A DNA stretch of 64,000 nucleotides, taken from assembly GCF_019396385.1 (NCBI RefSeq), contig NZ_JAHKRN010000002.1, positions 124,001 through 188,000 of the forward strand, read 5' to 3'. A model generated the notes under the pieces. The model searched no databases. It was not told where the DNA came from and saw only the letters and a program-made list of their open reading frames with translations. Source of the stretch: Nonomuraea harbinensis. Its GTDB lineage: Bacteria; Actinomycetota; Actinomycetes; Streptosporangiales; Streptosporangiaceae. Of the stretch, positions 11,048 through 19,909 are shown piece by piece (position 1 is the stretch's first letter; each line of letters begins with the position of its first letter). The translations under genes and the position numbers were made by a program.

Positions 11048-12809
11048 AACGCAGCTGCGAGATCTTGTCCTTGAACAGGGTGGAGGCGATGGACGCCCGG
11101 CGCGGCTGGCCGCGCAGGAACGCCTCCGCGAACTTCTTGGCCTGCTCGTAGGAGACCTTGCCCGGCATCGGCGGCTCGTCCGGATCCACGTCGACGTCCA
11201 CCAGGGCCGGTCCGTCGTGCGCGAGCGCCGCGCGGACGGTCTCGTCCAGCTCGCCCGCCTCGGTGACCTTCCTGCCGAACCCGCCGCAGGAGCGCGCCCA
11301 GGCCGAGAAGTCGGCGACCGGCTCGGCGAAGCGGACGCCGTGCTCCGGGTAGCCGAGCACCATCTGCTCCCACAGGATCTGGCCGAGCGCGTTGTTGTTG
11401 TTGATGACCACCTTGATCGGCAGCCGGTACCGGACCGCCGTCAGGAACTCCGCCATCAGCATCGCGAAGCCGCCGTCGCCGACGAACGCGATCACCTGCC
11501 GGCCGGGGAACGCGTGCTGCATCGCGATCGCGTACGGCAGCCCGGGAGCCATCGTGGCCAGGTTGCCCGAGAGGTAGAAGCCGCGGTCGCCGCGGATGGT
11601 CCAGTGCCTGGCGGCCCAGGTGGCGATGGTGCCGGAGTCGCAGGTGAGGATCGCGTCGCCGGTCGCGGCCCGGTCGACGCAACTGATCAGGTACTGCGGC
11701 GCGATCGGTGAGCGCCGCGGCGACTCCAGCGCCCGCATGTCGGCGCGCCAGGCGTTCATCAGCTCGGTGTACCTGGCCAGGTGAGCGCGGTCGCCGGCGT
11801 GCTTGAGCAGCGGCAGCAGGGCGCGCAGGCCCTCCTTGGCGTCGCCGATCATCGGCACCTCGGTGGGCAGCCGCACGCCCGCCCTGACCGGGTCCGCCTC
11901 CAGCTGGACCACCCGCGCCGCCCCCGGCTCCGGCAGGTGCCTGGTGTAGGGGAAGTTGGTGCCGATCATGAACAGGGTGTCGCAGTCCTCGACGAGCTCC
12001 TCGCCGGGACGGGTGCCGAGCAGGCCGATCCCGCCCACCGCGTACGGCGAGTCGTCGGGGATGACGGCCTTGCCGGGCAGCGTCTTGATCACCGGTGCGC
12101 CGAGGGTCTCGGCCACGGCCAGCACCTCGGCGCGGGCGTGCAGGGCTCCGGCCCCGGCCAGGATCGCCGGGCGTTCGGCCCGGTTGAGCACGTCGGCGGC
12201 GGCCTGCAGGTCCTCGGCGCGGGGCACGCCGGGCGGGCTCAGGTAGACGGGGGCGGTGGCCGGCGGCCGCGCGGGCGCGACCTGCGGGTAGGGGTCGGCG
12301 CCCGCCTCGGCGATCTGCACGTCGTTCGGCAGGGTCAGGTGCGCGACCCCGCGCCGGGCGTAGGCGGTCCTGATCGCGATGTCCACGACGCCGGGCAGCT
12401 GGGCAGGGTTGTCGACGACGAGGTTGTACTCGGCGACGTCGGCGAACAGGTGCTGCAGGTGGACCTCCTGCTGGTAGCCGGTGCCCAGCACGCTCGTCTC
12501 CTGCATCCCGGTGATCGCCAGGACCGGCTGGTGGTCCAGCTTGGCGTCGTACAGGCCGTTGAGCAGGTGGATGCCGCCGGGGCCGCTGGTGGCCAGGCAG
12601 ACGCCGATCCGGCCGGTGGCCTTGGCATGCCCGGCGGCCATGAACGCGGCCGCCTCCTCGTGGTGGACGAGCACGAACCGGACCCGGTCGGAGTGGCGCC
12701 GCAGGCCCTCCATGATGCCGTTGATGCCGTCGCCCGGTATCCCGAAGACCGTGTCGACGCCCCATTCGGCCAGGCGTTCGATGAGCAGTTCAGATGCGAT
12801 CGTAGCCAT
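11040..12809 (-). CDS. ThDP-dependent enzyme, pyruvate dehydrogenase (quinone)/PoxB-like
   Basis: This 589-residue thiamine-diphosphate enzyme is close in architecture to pyruvate oxidase/PoxB and acetolactate synthase. The N-terminal Pyr domain has VDTVFGIPGDGINGIMEGLR and the catalytic glutamate in HHEEAAAFMAAG. A central FAD/nucleotide domain follows. The C-terminal PP domain has the ThDP-magnesium motif GDGGFAMLMAEF with NNNNALGQ. It probably decarboxylates pyruvate (or another 2-oxoacid) to acetate and CO2. The start is chosen at MATIASELL, the usual family beginning; an upstream in-frame ATG would add about 11 residues. The next gene is divergent with 106 bp between them. Confidence 0.88.
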   Translation of the reverse strand: MATIASELLIERLAEWGVDTVFGIPGDGINGIMEGLRRHSDRVRFVLVHHEEAAAFMAAGHAKATGRIGVCLATSGPGGIHLLNGLYDAKLDHQPVLAITGMQETSVLGTGYQQEVHLQHLFADVAEYNLVVDNPAQLPGVVDIAIRTAYARRGVAHLTLPNDVQIAEAGADPYPQVAPARPPATAPVYLSPPGVPRAEDLQAAADVLNRAERPAILAGAGALHARAEVLAVAETLGAPVIKTLPGKAVIPDDSPYAVGGIGLLGTRPGEELVEDCDTLFMIGTNFPYTRHLPEPGAARVVQLEADPVRAGVRLPTEVPMIGDAKEGLRALLPLLKHAGDRAHLARYTELMNAWRADMRALESPRRSPIAPQYLISCVDRAATGDAILTCDSGTIATWAARHWTIRGDRGFYLSGNLATMAPGLPYAIAMQHAFPGRQVIAFVGDGGFAMLMAEFLTAVRYRLPIKVVINNNNALGQILWEQMVLGYPEHGVRFAEPVADFSAWARSCGGFGRKVTEAGELDETVRAALAHDGPALVDVDVDPDEPPMPGKVSYEQAKKFAEAFLRGQPRRASIASTLFKDKISQLRSG

Positions 12810-12915
12810 ACCTGCCGCAGTGCCCCACGGGGTCCACCCAAACATCGGGCAGGCGGGAAAGAAATTTCCGGATCGGCAGATATGTGGTGACCTGTTTCGT
12901 CGATCTGGAGCATTC

Positions 12916-15900
12916 ATGCGCATGAGAAAGAGAGCCGGGGCGTTACTGCTCGTCACCGCGCTGCTCACCCCGGGACCGGCCGTCGCCGCGTCGCCGTCCC
13001 CCGTGACGGGGCCGCCCGCCTCGGTCCCGCGGACCGTCACGCTCATCAGCGGTGACCGGGTCACCGTCACCGGGGAACGCGGCGCGGTGATCGAGGCCGG
13101 CGAAGGGAGGAAGGGGATCACCTTCCTCACCGACGAGAGCCGCGGGCGTCTGCGCGTCGTCCCGAGCGACGCGATGCCGCTGCTCAAGGCCGGGCGGCTG
13201 GACGCCCGGCTGTTCGACGTGACCACCCTGCTGGAGTACGGCTACGACGACCGGCGGAAGGACCTCCCCCTCATCGTCACCGGGGCCGCTCAGCCCCGGA
13301 CCATGGCCGGCACGGCGCTCCCCGCGATCGGCGGGTTCACGGTGCGGGCGGAGCGGGCGCACGCCACCCGTTTCTGGACGGACCTCACCCAGGAGGACGC
13401 CGGGGGAGCGGGGCTCCTGCGAAGCGGCAAGGCCAAGGTGTGGCTGGACGGGCTGCGCAAGGTGTCGCTGGACACCAGCGTCCCGCAGATCGGCGCGCCC
13501 GAGGCCTGGGCCAGGGGCTTCACCGGGGAAGGGGTCAAGGTCGCGGTGCTCGACACCGGGATCGACGCCGCCCACCCCGACCTGGCCGGCAAGGTGAGCG
13601 GCAGGAAGGACTTCACCGACGAGCCCGCCGAGCGGGACCCCGTCGGGCACGGCACCCACGTGGCCTCCACCATCGCCGGGAGCGGCGCGGCATCCGGCGG
13701 GAGCCACCGCGGCGTGGCCCCGGGCGTCACGTTGCTGGACGGCAGGGTGTGCGGCGCGATGGGCTTCTGCAAGGACTCGGCGATCCTGGCCGGCATGCAG
13801 TGGGCGGCGGAGCAGGGCGCCCGGGTGGTGAACATGAGCCTCGGCGGTCAGGACACGCCGGAGGAGGACCCGCTGGAGCAGGCGGTCGAGGCCCTCAGCG
13901 ACCAGTACGGCACCCTCTTCGTGGTCGCCGCCGGCAACGGGGGGATGGAACGCCGGGTCAGCACCCCGGCCACGGCGGACGCCGCCCTGGCCGTGGGCGC
14001 GGTCGACAAGTCGGACGAGCCGGCCGACTTCTCCAACAGGGGGCCCGTGCCGGGCGACGGCGGGCTCAAACCGGACATCACCGCTCCCGGCGTGGACATC
14101 ACGGCCGCGCGGGCGCAGGACAGCCCCGGCACCGGCTCCTACGTCGCCCTGACCGGCACCTCGATGGCCACGCCGCACGTGGCGGGCAGCGCGGCGCTGC
14201 TCGCGGGGCAGCACCCGGAGTGGAAGGGCGACCTGCTCAAGGCCGCGCTGATGGCCTCGGCCGAGCCGCACCCGGAGGCCGGCGTCTTCGTCCAGGGAGC
14301 GGGCCGGGTGAACGCGGCCCGCGCGACGGCACAGGCCGTGACGGCGCAGCCGCCAGGCCTGGGGTTCGGCATCCAGGCGTGGCCGCACGACGACGACCAG
14401 CCGATCGCCAGGAAGCTGGTCTACCGCAACTCGCTCACGACGCCCATCACGCTCACCCTGGAAGCCAGGGCGAGTGCGGCCTTCACGGTCAGCCCCGGCA
14501 CGCTCACCGTGCCCGCCGGCGGGCAGGCCGAGGCGACCGTCGTCGCCGACACCCGTGGCGCCGACGTGCCCGACGGACTGCTGGGCGGCTACGTCGTGGC
14601 CACGGGGCCCGGCGGGGTGAGCGTGAGCACGCCGATCGGCGTGGAGAAGGAAGTCGAGAGCTACGACCTGACCGTGCGCCACACCGACCGGGCCGGCGCC
14701 GCCACCGGCGACTTCGAGATGTCGATCAGGCGGCTGGACGCCGCCGACCCGTCGATCGTGGTGTTCGGCGGGCAGAGCAGCCTCGTCATGCGGTTGCCCA
14801 AGGGCAGGTGGCAGGTCGACACCGTCGTCCTGGACGACGCGGGCGTCACCCTGCTCGTCCAGCCCGAGCTGGTGCTGGACCAGGACCGGACGGTCGAGGC
14901 CGATGCCAGGCTCGGCAGACCGCTCAAGGTGACCCCACCGAGAGCCGACGCGACACCGGATCTCAGCCAGGTCGTCCACCAGTGGCGGGGTGCCGACGGC
15001 CCGTCGGCCAGGGGATGGGTCGGCAGAGGGTTCGACCGGCGTTTCACCGCCCAGCTCGGGCCCGACCGCGAGTACGACGGCCTGCTGACCGAAGTGGCGG
15101 GAGAATGGACGGCGGGCACGGACGTCTACCGGGCGGCCTGGTTTCAGCCGGGGCGGATGGTGACGGGCTTCGAACGGTCGGTGGACCCCGGGAAGCTGGC
15201 GACCATCCGCATGGACTACGCCGGTCACCTGCCTGACGCGGAAGCCCTGGCGCCCGGCCGGGCCTGGCCACGCGACGGCAGCATCCCTTCCTACCTCGGC
15301 GGGACCTGGTTCACCACCCCCTCGGTGCGGACCGTACACGTCAACACCGACGAGGGCGTCCGCTGGCAGCACCTGCTGTACGAGTATGGCGCTGACGGGC
15401 GGCTCAACCTGTTCGAGTCCGGGTTCACGCACTACCGGGCGGGCCGGGTCACCACCGAGCACTGGAACCGGGGCGTGTTCGGTCCTTCCCTGCCGTCCGG
15501 GGACCAGCACGGCGACAGCGTCAGCCGCACCGGCGACGTCATCTCGGCCGATCCGCGGATGTTCGGCGACGGGCGGGGCTCGCTCGGCTCCTCGTCGCGG
15601 GCCACCGGGAAGACCACCCTCTACCGCGACGGCGTGCTCGCCGGCGAGGCGCCGTCGCTGACCGCGGACTTCCCCGTGCCCGCGGGGCGGGCGGCGTACC
15701 GGCTGGTCGCCGAGGCGGAGCGGGGGGCTCCGGCGACCCTGTCCACGCGCGTCTCCGTGGCCTGGACCTTCCGGTCCGGCGGCACGGACGCGCTGACCCG
15801 GCTGCCGGTGTCCGTGGTGAGCTTCACTCCCGAGCTCGACGCGTGGAACACCGCACCGGCCGGTCGGTCCTTCACGGTCCCGGTCAGCGTGCGCCCGCTG

Positions 15901-16122
15901 CCCGGCAGCACGGCGGGCCGCGCGCGGGACCTGTCCGTGGAGGTCTCCTACGACGACGGGGCCACCTGGTCGAAGGCGAAGGTCGCGCGGTCGAGGATCG
16001 TGCTGCGCCACCCGGACGGTGACGGGTTCGTGTCGCTGCGGGCCACGTCGACGGACACCTCCGGCAACTCCGTCGAGCAGACCGTGATCCGGGCGTACCG
16101 GATCGCCTCCGCGGCAAGCTGA
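12916..16122 (+). CDS. Secreted S8 subtilisin-like serine protease, very long C-terminal region
   Basis: This is an extracellular protease of 1068 residues. A signal peptide (about 1-25, MRMRKRAGALLL to VAA) is followed by a prodomain and then the peptidase S8 catalytic core. The triad is visible: Asp in VAVLDTGIDAAHPDL, His in GHGTHVASTIAG, and Ser in GTSMATPHVAGSAALL, with the oxyanion Asn in VAAGNGG. About 570 residues after the core are rich in beta-sandwich-like sequence and have no recognised catalytic motif. GGAG precedes the ATG. It ends at a strong hairpin. An SSI-type inhibitor is encoded 12 kb away, but a pairing is only speculative. Confidence 0.93.
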   Translation: MRMRKRAGALLLVTALLTPGPAVAASPSPVTGPPASVPRTVTLISGDRVTVTGERGAVIEAGEGRKGITFLTDESRGRLRVVPSDAMPLLKAGRLDARLFDVTTLLEYGYDDRRKDLPLIVTGAAQPRTMAGTALPAIGGFTVRAERAHATRFWTDLTQEDAGGAGLLRSGKAKVWLDGLRKVSLDTSVPQIGAPEAWARGFTGEGVKVAVLDTGIDAAHPDLAGKVSGRKDFTDEPAERDPVGHGTHVASTIAGSGAASGGSHRGVAPGVTLLDGRVCGAMGFCKDSAILAGMQWAAEQGARVVNMSLGGQDTPEEDPLEQAVEALSDQYGTLFVVAAGNGGMERRVSTPATADAALAVGAVDKSDEPADFSNRGPVPGDGGLKPDITAPGVDITAARAQDSPGTGSYVALTGTSMATPHVAGSAALLAGQHPEWKGDLLKAALMASAEPHPEAGVFVQGAGRVNAARATAQAVTAQPPGLGFGIQAWPHDDDQPIARKLVYRNSLTTPITLTLEARASAAFTVSPGTLTVPAGGQAEATVVADTRGADVPDGLLGGYVVATGPGGVSVSTPIGVEKEVESYDLTVRHTDRAGAATGDFEMSIRRLDAADPSIVVFGGQSSLVMRLPKGRWQVDTVVLDDAGVTLLVQPELVLDQDRTVEADARLGRPLKVTPPRADATPDLSQVVHQWRGADGPSARGWVGRGFDRRFTAQLGPDREYDGLLTEVAGEWTAGTDVYRAAWFQPGRMVTGFERSVDPGKLATIRMDYAGHLPDAEALAPGRAWPRDGSIPSYLGGTWFTTPSVRTVHVNTDEGVRWQHLLYEYGADGRLNLFESGFTHYRAGRVTTEHWNRGVFGPSLPSGDQHGDSVSRTGDVISADPRMFGDGRGSLGSSSRATGKTTLYRDGVLAGEAPSLTADFPVPAGRAAYRLVAEAERGAPATLSTRVSVAWTFRSGGTDALTRLPVSVVSFTPELDAWNTAPAGRSFTVPVSVRPLPGSTAGRARDLSVEVSYDDGATWSKAKVARSRIVLRHPDGDGFVSLRATSTDTSGNSVEQTVIRAYRIASAAS

Positions 16123-16133
16123 CAGCGAAGGCC

Positions 16134-16165
16134 GCCGGCCGGTGCGGGATCCCCCACCGGCCGGC
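16134..16165 (+). terminator. Hairpin terminator after the subtilase gene
   Basis: Perfect 11-bp arms GCCGGCCGGTG and CACCGGCCGGC enclose a 10-base loop, starting 12 bases after the stop codon. Confidence 0.75.
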
Positions 16166-16242
16166 GCGCCCCTCCCGGGGAAAGGCCTCGCGGTCATCGG
16201 GTGATACACCCGCGACCGGTACTTTCACTCGAAAGGCTCTCG

Positions 16243-16803
16243 ATGACAGCCGCGCGAATCGAACGACCGCCGGACGAGTCGCTGGACGACTTCCCCGGCG
16301 TCTTCGACGCCCATTTCGACGAGCTGTTCAGGTACGTCTCCCACCGCCTCGGGCCCGCCCAGGCCGAGGACGTGGTGGCCGAGACGTTCCTGGTCGCGTT
16401 CCGCAAACAGGCCCGGTACGACCCCGCACGGGCGGCCGTCCGCACCTGGCTGTACGGCATCGCCACCAACCTGGTCAGCAAACATCGGCGGGCGGAGGTC
16501 AGAGGGCTCCGGGCGCGGCAGCGGCACGGGGCGGGCGGGAACGTCCCCGGGCCGGAGGAGCGCGTGGCCGACCGGGTCAGCGCGCAGAGCCTGCGGCCGG
16601 CGCTGGCCGCCGCCATCGCCTCGCTCGGCCGGGGCGAGCGCGACGTCCTGCTCCTCATGGCCCTCGCCGGACTGTCCCACCAGGAGATCGCCGCCGCGCT
16701 CGGCATCTCGTACGGCACGGTCGGCTCACGGCTGAGCCGGGCCAGAGCCAAGCTCCGCGCCGCCCTCGGCGACGCCAACCCGATGGAGGCCGACCATGGA
16801 TGA
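16243..16803 (+). CDS. ECF-type RNA polymerase sigma factor
   Basis: This 186-residue sigma-70 family factor has only regions 2 and 4. Region 2 includes FDAHFDELFRYVSHRL and the DNA-melting AEDVVAETFLVAF with TWLYGIATNLVSKHRR. Region 4 includes the HTH LSHQEIAAALGISYGTVGSRL followed by SRARAKLRAAL. I chose the ATG at 16243, preceded by GAAAGG. A GTG 14 codons upstream is in frame but lacks a ribosome site. The gene overlaps the next one by 8 bases, so the two are translationally coupled. In this arrangement the partner protein usually forms a regulatory pair with the sigma factor. Confidence 0.92.
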   Translation: MTAARIERPPDESLDDFPGVFDAHFDELFRYVSHRLGPAQAEDVVAETFLVAFRKQARYDPARAAVRTWLYGIATNLVSKHRRAEVRGLRARQRHGAGGNVPGPEERVADRVSAQSLRPALAAAIASLGRGERDVLLLMALAGLSHQEIAAALGISYGTVGSRLSRARAKLRAALGDANPMEADHG

Positions 16804-17791
16804 CCTGAGCGCGCTGGTGCGCGAGCTGTACGGCGACCCGCCCGCGGACCCGTTCGCCAGGGGACGGGTGGAGGCGCGTCTACAGGCGAGGACCAGGAGG
16901 CGCGTGCCGTGGAAGGCCGGCGTCGCCGGGCTCGCGGCGGCCATGGCGCTGGGCGCGGCGATCGTCGTGCCGAACCTGGGAACCCACGCGACCCGGGACA
17001 CGTTCTCCGGGAACCCGATCCTGCTGACCGCCGCGACCATGGCCGAGGCGGCGCCGACGGGCTCGTACTGGCACGTCAAGCGGCTGTACACGATGCGCTG
17101 GGACAAGCTGTACGGCAGCGGGGGCAACACGTACCGGCTGGAGACCTCCAACCTGGCCGAGCAGTGGGTATCCACGGACGGGCGGGTCTGGTCCGGGCAC
17201 AAGCGACTGGCCGCGCGGCCGCTCGACGAGGCGGCCTGGCGGCGCGACGGCGCGCCGACGGAGTGGAAGGCGGGGGACGGCGTCCACTCGACCACCCCCG
17301 GCGAGGGCCGGCTGACGGAGGTGGCGGGAGGGGGATCGTTCCGGTTCGGCGGCGAGGACCTGACGCCGGCGCAGCTGGCGGAGCTGCCGACAGACCCGGC
17401 GGCGCTGACCGAGCGGGCCCGCCGCGTGATCCGCGCGGACGGCGTCGAGGAGGGCTCCGTCTCCGACGTGGTGCCGACCACGCTGGCCACGCTGCTGTAC
17501 GAGCTGCCCGCCGCCCCCGAGGTGCGGGCGGCCGCCTACCGGGCGCTGGCGACGCTGCCGCGGGTGACCGTCGAGGAGGGCGCGGAGGACCCCACGGGCA
17601 GGCCGGGCGTGTCGGTCTCGTTCCCGCTCCAGCACGACCAGCCCACCCGCGGCCGGCTGATCGTCGATCCAGGCACGTCGATGGTGCTCGCCTACGAGGT
17701 CACCGGCGCACCGGGCAAGGGAGACAGGACGGAGGTGGTCCTCGCCTCGGGCTGGACCGACGCCGAGCCCGCGCCCCCCACGACCGGGTGA
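16796..17791 (+). CDS. CU044_5270-type membrane-anchored partner of the sigma factor
   Basis: This 331-residue protein matches the actinobacterial CU044_5270 family that commonly follows ECF sigma genes. The first 38 residues are charged and probably cytoplasmic. One transmembrane segment (about 40-60, PWKAGVAGLAAAMALGAAIVV) follows, and the remainder should be extracytoplasmic. The outer part contains WVSTDGRVW and FRFGGEDLTPAQLAELP and ends with a beta-rich segment. I infer a role in controlling or sensing for the sigma factor, by position only. No zinc anti-sigma H-x3-C-x2-C motif is visible, so it is not a ZAS-type anti-sigma factor. The 8-base overlap with the sigma gene supports joint expression. 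Confidence 0.75.
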   Translation: MDDLSALVRELYGDPPADPFARGRVEARLQARTRRRVPWKAGVAGLAAAMALGAAIVVPNLGTHATRDTFSGNPILLTAATMAEAAPTGSYWHVKRLYTMRWDKLYGSGGNTYRLETSNLAEQWVSTDGRVWSGHKRLAARPLDEAAWRRDGAPTEWKAGDGVHSTTPGEGRLTEVAGGGSFRFGGEDLTPAQLAELPTDPAALTERARRVIRADGVEEGSVSDVVPTTLATLLYELPAAPEVRAAAYRALATLPRVTVEEGAEDPTGRPGVSVSFPLQHDQPTRGRLIVDPGTSMVLAYEVTGAPGKGDRTEVVLASGWTDAEPAPPTTG

Positions 17792-17836
17792 CGACCTGGG
17801 CCGAGGTGTCGATCCGGCGTCCATGGCGTTTCTGGA

Positions 17837-17852
17837 TTGTTACCGGAAACAA
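17837..17852. promoter_or_regulatory. Candidate ROK operator upstream of xylF, dyad site
   Basis: TTGTT-a-CCGG-a-AACAA is a 16-bp inverted repeat with only two non-symmetric positions. It lies 103 bp before the xylose-type binding-protein gene. A partial copy follows at 17901-17916. The ROK repressor at the end of the same gene group is the natural candidate to bind it. Confidence 0.5.
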
Positions 17853-17900
17853 CAAACTACCCCTCCGAGAGGTCTTCCAAAGCAGGCTGTACCGGAATAC

Positions 17901-17916
17901 GTTGCCGCAAACAACA
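17901..17916. repeat. Second copy of the xyl promoter motif
   Basis: GTTGCCGCAAACAACA matches GTTACCGGAAACAACA at 17839-17854 in 14 of 16 positions. The two copies are 62 bp apart, close to six helical turns. A related core ACCGGAA also occurs at 17891-17897. Confidence 0.5.
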
Positions 17917-17954
17917 TTCATCCGGGCCCCTCCGGAAGAAAGGACCCTGCACCC

Positions 17955-19076
17955 ATGCGCAAGGGGATCCTCAGTCTGACCGCCGCGGCGGCCGCACTAA
18001 CTCTCGGTCTCACCGCCTGCGGGGGCGACGGCGGTCAGACCTCCACGACGACCTCGGCAGAGGCTTCGGCGGAGGCTTCACAGCCGGCCGCAGGCAAGAT
18101 CGGCGTCATCCTGCCCGACAGCAAGTCGTCCGCACGCTGGGAGACGGCCGACCGGAAGTACCTGCAGGAGGCCTTCGAGGCCGCCGGCGTCGAGTACGAC
18201 ATCCAGAACGCGCAGAACGACAAGACCGCGTTCCAGACCATCGCCGACCAGATGATCACGAACGGCGCCACCGTCCTGATGATCGTCAACCTGGACAGCG
18301 GCACCGGCAAGACCGTGATCGACAAGGCCAGGTCGCAGGGCGTGGCCACCATCGACTACGACCGCCTGACGCTGGGCGGCAACGCCGCCTACTACGTCAG
18401 CTTCGACAACGAGAAGGTGGGCCAGCTCCAGGGCGAGGGCCTGTCGAAGTGCCTGGCCGACAAGGGCGCGGAGAAGCCCATCGTGGCCTACCTGAACGGC
18501 TCGCCGACCGACAACAACGCGACGCTGTTCAAGCAGGGCTACGACGGCGTGCTCAAGCCGAAGTTCGACTCCGGCGAGTACGTCAAGGGTCCCGAGCAGT
18601 CCGTGCCCGACTGGGACAACACGCAGGCCGGCACCCTCTTCGAGCAGATGCTCACCAGCGAGCCGAAGATCGCCGGCGTGCTCTCCGCCAACGACGGCCT
18701 CGGCAACGCGGCCATCACCGTGCTGAAGAAGAACAACCTCAACGGCAAGGTGCCGGTCACGGGCCAGGACGCCACCGTGCAGGGCCTGCAGAACATCCTC
18801 GCGGGCGACCAGTGCATGACCGTCTACAAGGCCGTCAAGAAGGAGGCCGACGCCGCCGCCAAGCTCGCGGTCGCGCTGGCCAAGGGCGAGAAGCCGGCCG
18901 CGAGCGGCAGCGTCAAGGACCCGGAGACGGGCCAGGACGTCCCCGCCGAGCTGCTGGACCCGCAGGCCATCTACGCCGAGAACGTCAAGGACGTGGTGGC
19001 CGACGGTTACGTGACCAAGGAAGAGCTGTGCACCGGCGACTTCGCCGACAAGTGCACCGAGGCGGGAATCCAGTAA
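17955..19076 (+). CDS. xylF: Xylose-type sugar ABC transporter substrate-binding lipoprotein
   Basis: This 373-residue solute-binding protein of the D-xylose/ribose class (periplasmic-binding-like fold I) is anchored outside the membrane. The lipobox L-T-A-C is at residues 19-22, after a basic start and hydrophobic core. A Thr/Ala/Ser linker leads into the binding domain, which opens GKIGVILPDS. Family markers are TIDYDRLTLGGNAAYYVSFD and EKVGQLQGEGL, typical of XylF rather than ribose RbsB. It is first in an operon with the ATPase and permease genes. An intercistronic hairpin may help it reach the higher level usual for binding proteins. The sugar is inferred, not proven. Confidence 0.88.
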   Translation: MRKGILSLTAAAAALTLGLTACGGDGGQTSTTTSAEASAEASQPAAGKIGVILPDSKSSARWETADRKYLQEAFEAAGVEYDIQNAQNDKTAFQTIADQMITNGATVLMIVNLDSGTGKTVIDKARSQGVATIDYDRLTLGGNAAYYVSFDNEKVGQLQGEGLSKCLADKGAEKPIVAYLNGSPTDNNATLFKQGYDGVLKPKFDSGEYVKGPEQSVPDWDNTQAGTLFEQMLTSEPKIAGVLSANDGLGNAAITVLKKNNLNGKVPVTGQDATVQGLQNILAGDQCMTVYKAVKKEADAAAKLAVALAKGEKPAASGSVKDPETGQDVPAELLDPQAIYAENVKDVVADGYVTKEELCTGDFADKCTEAGIQ

Positions 19077-19105
19077 CAACCAGGCACCTCGTAGAACCGG
19101 TAGAA

Positions 19106-19139
19106 GGCACGGCTCGCGCTCAGGGGCGCGGGCCGTGCC
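19106..19139 (+). terminator. Intercistronic hairpin between xylF and the ATPase gene
   Basis: Perfect 8-bp arms GGCACGGC and GCCGTGCC, with a GC-rich loop able to pair further, lie 30 bases after the xylF stop and end 17 bases before the next start. Such structures often stabilise binding-protein mRNA and attenuate the downstream genes. Confidence 0.6.
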
Positions 19140-19156
19140 CCTCGTGAGGGAGCCCC

Positions 19157-19909
19157 ATGACCCCCCTGCTCGAAGTCCGCGGGATCGACAAAAGCTTCGG
19201 TCCCGTGCAAGTCCTGCACGACGTGGCGTTCTCGGCCAACGCCGGAGAGGTGACCGCACTGGTCGGCGACAACGGCGCCGGCAAGTCGACGCTGGTCAAG
19301 TGCATCGGCGGCATCTACCCGATCGACTCGGGCGAGATCCTGTTCGACGGCAAGCCGGTGCACGTGCACGGCCCGCGCGACGCGGCGGCGCTCGGCATCG
19401 AGATCGTCTACCAGGACCTGGCGCTCTGCGACAACCTCGACATCGTCCAGAACATGTTCCTCGGCCGCGAACGCCGCCGCGGCATCATGCTGGACGAGGC
19501 CGCGATGGAGGAACAGGCCCAGGAGACGCTCACCGGCCTGTCGGTCCGCACGGTCAAGTCGATCAGGCAGCAGGTCTCCAGCCTGTCCGGCGGCCAGCGC
19601 CAGACCGTCGCCATCGCCAAGGCCGTGCTGTGGAACAGCAAGGTCGTCATCCTCGACGAGCCCACCGCCGCGCTGGGCGTCGCCCAGACCGCGCAGGTGC
19701 TCGAACTGGTGCGGAGGCTGGCCGACAAGGGCCTGGCCGTCGTGCTCATCTCGCACAACATGAACGACGTGTTCGCGGTGTCCGACAGGATCGCGGCCCT
19801 CTACCTCGGCAGGATGGCCGCCCAGGTCCGCACCGCCGACGTGACTCACGCGCAGGTCGTCGAACTGATCACATCCGGCCGCAGCGGAGACCTGGGGATC
19901 ACGCAATGA
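19157..19909 (+). CDS. Sugar ABC transporter ATP-binding protein
   Basis: This 250-residue ATPase energises the xylose-type importer at the inner face of the membrane. Walker A is GDNGAGKST (about residue 36), the signature is LSGGQRQTVAIAKAVL, and Walker B is VVILDEPTAAL, followed by the switch histidine in VLISHNMNDVF. It has a single nucleotide-binding domain, unlike the double-domain XylG of enterobacteria, as is common in actinomycete copies. The start ATG follows GAGGGAG. The stop overlaps the permease start as ATGA, so the two are translationally coupled. Confidence 0.93.
   Translation: MTPLLEVRGIDKSFGPVQVLHDVAFSANAGEVTALVGDNGAGKSTLVKCIGGIYPIDSGEILFDGKPVHVHGPRDAAALGIEIVYQDLALCDNLDIVQNMFLGRERRRGIMLDEAAMEEQAQETLTGLSVRTVKSIRQQVSSLSGGQRQTVAIAKAVLWNSKVVILDEPTAALGVAQTAQVLELVRRLADKGLAVVLISHNMNDVFAVSDRIAALYLGRMAAQVRTADVTHAQVVELITSGRSGDLGITQ

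Noticed and set aside
12481-12915. N-terminal extension of the subtilase frame upstream of 12916
   Set aside because: The extension overlaps the divergent ThDP gene. A signal peptide and GGAG site begin at 12916.
12943-16209. A 1088-codon open frame antisense to the subtilase gene
   Set aside because: Same composition artefact. The plus-strand gene has a full signal peptide and catalytic triad.
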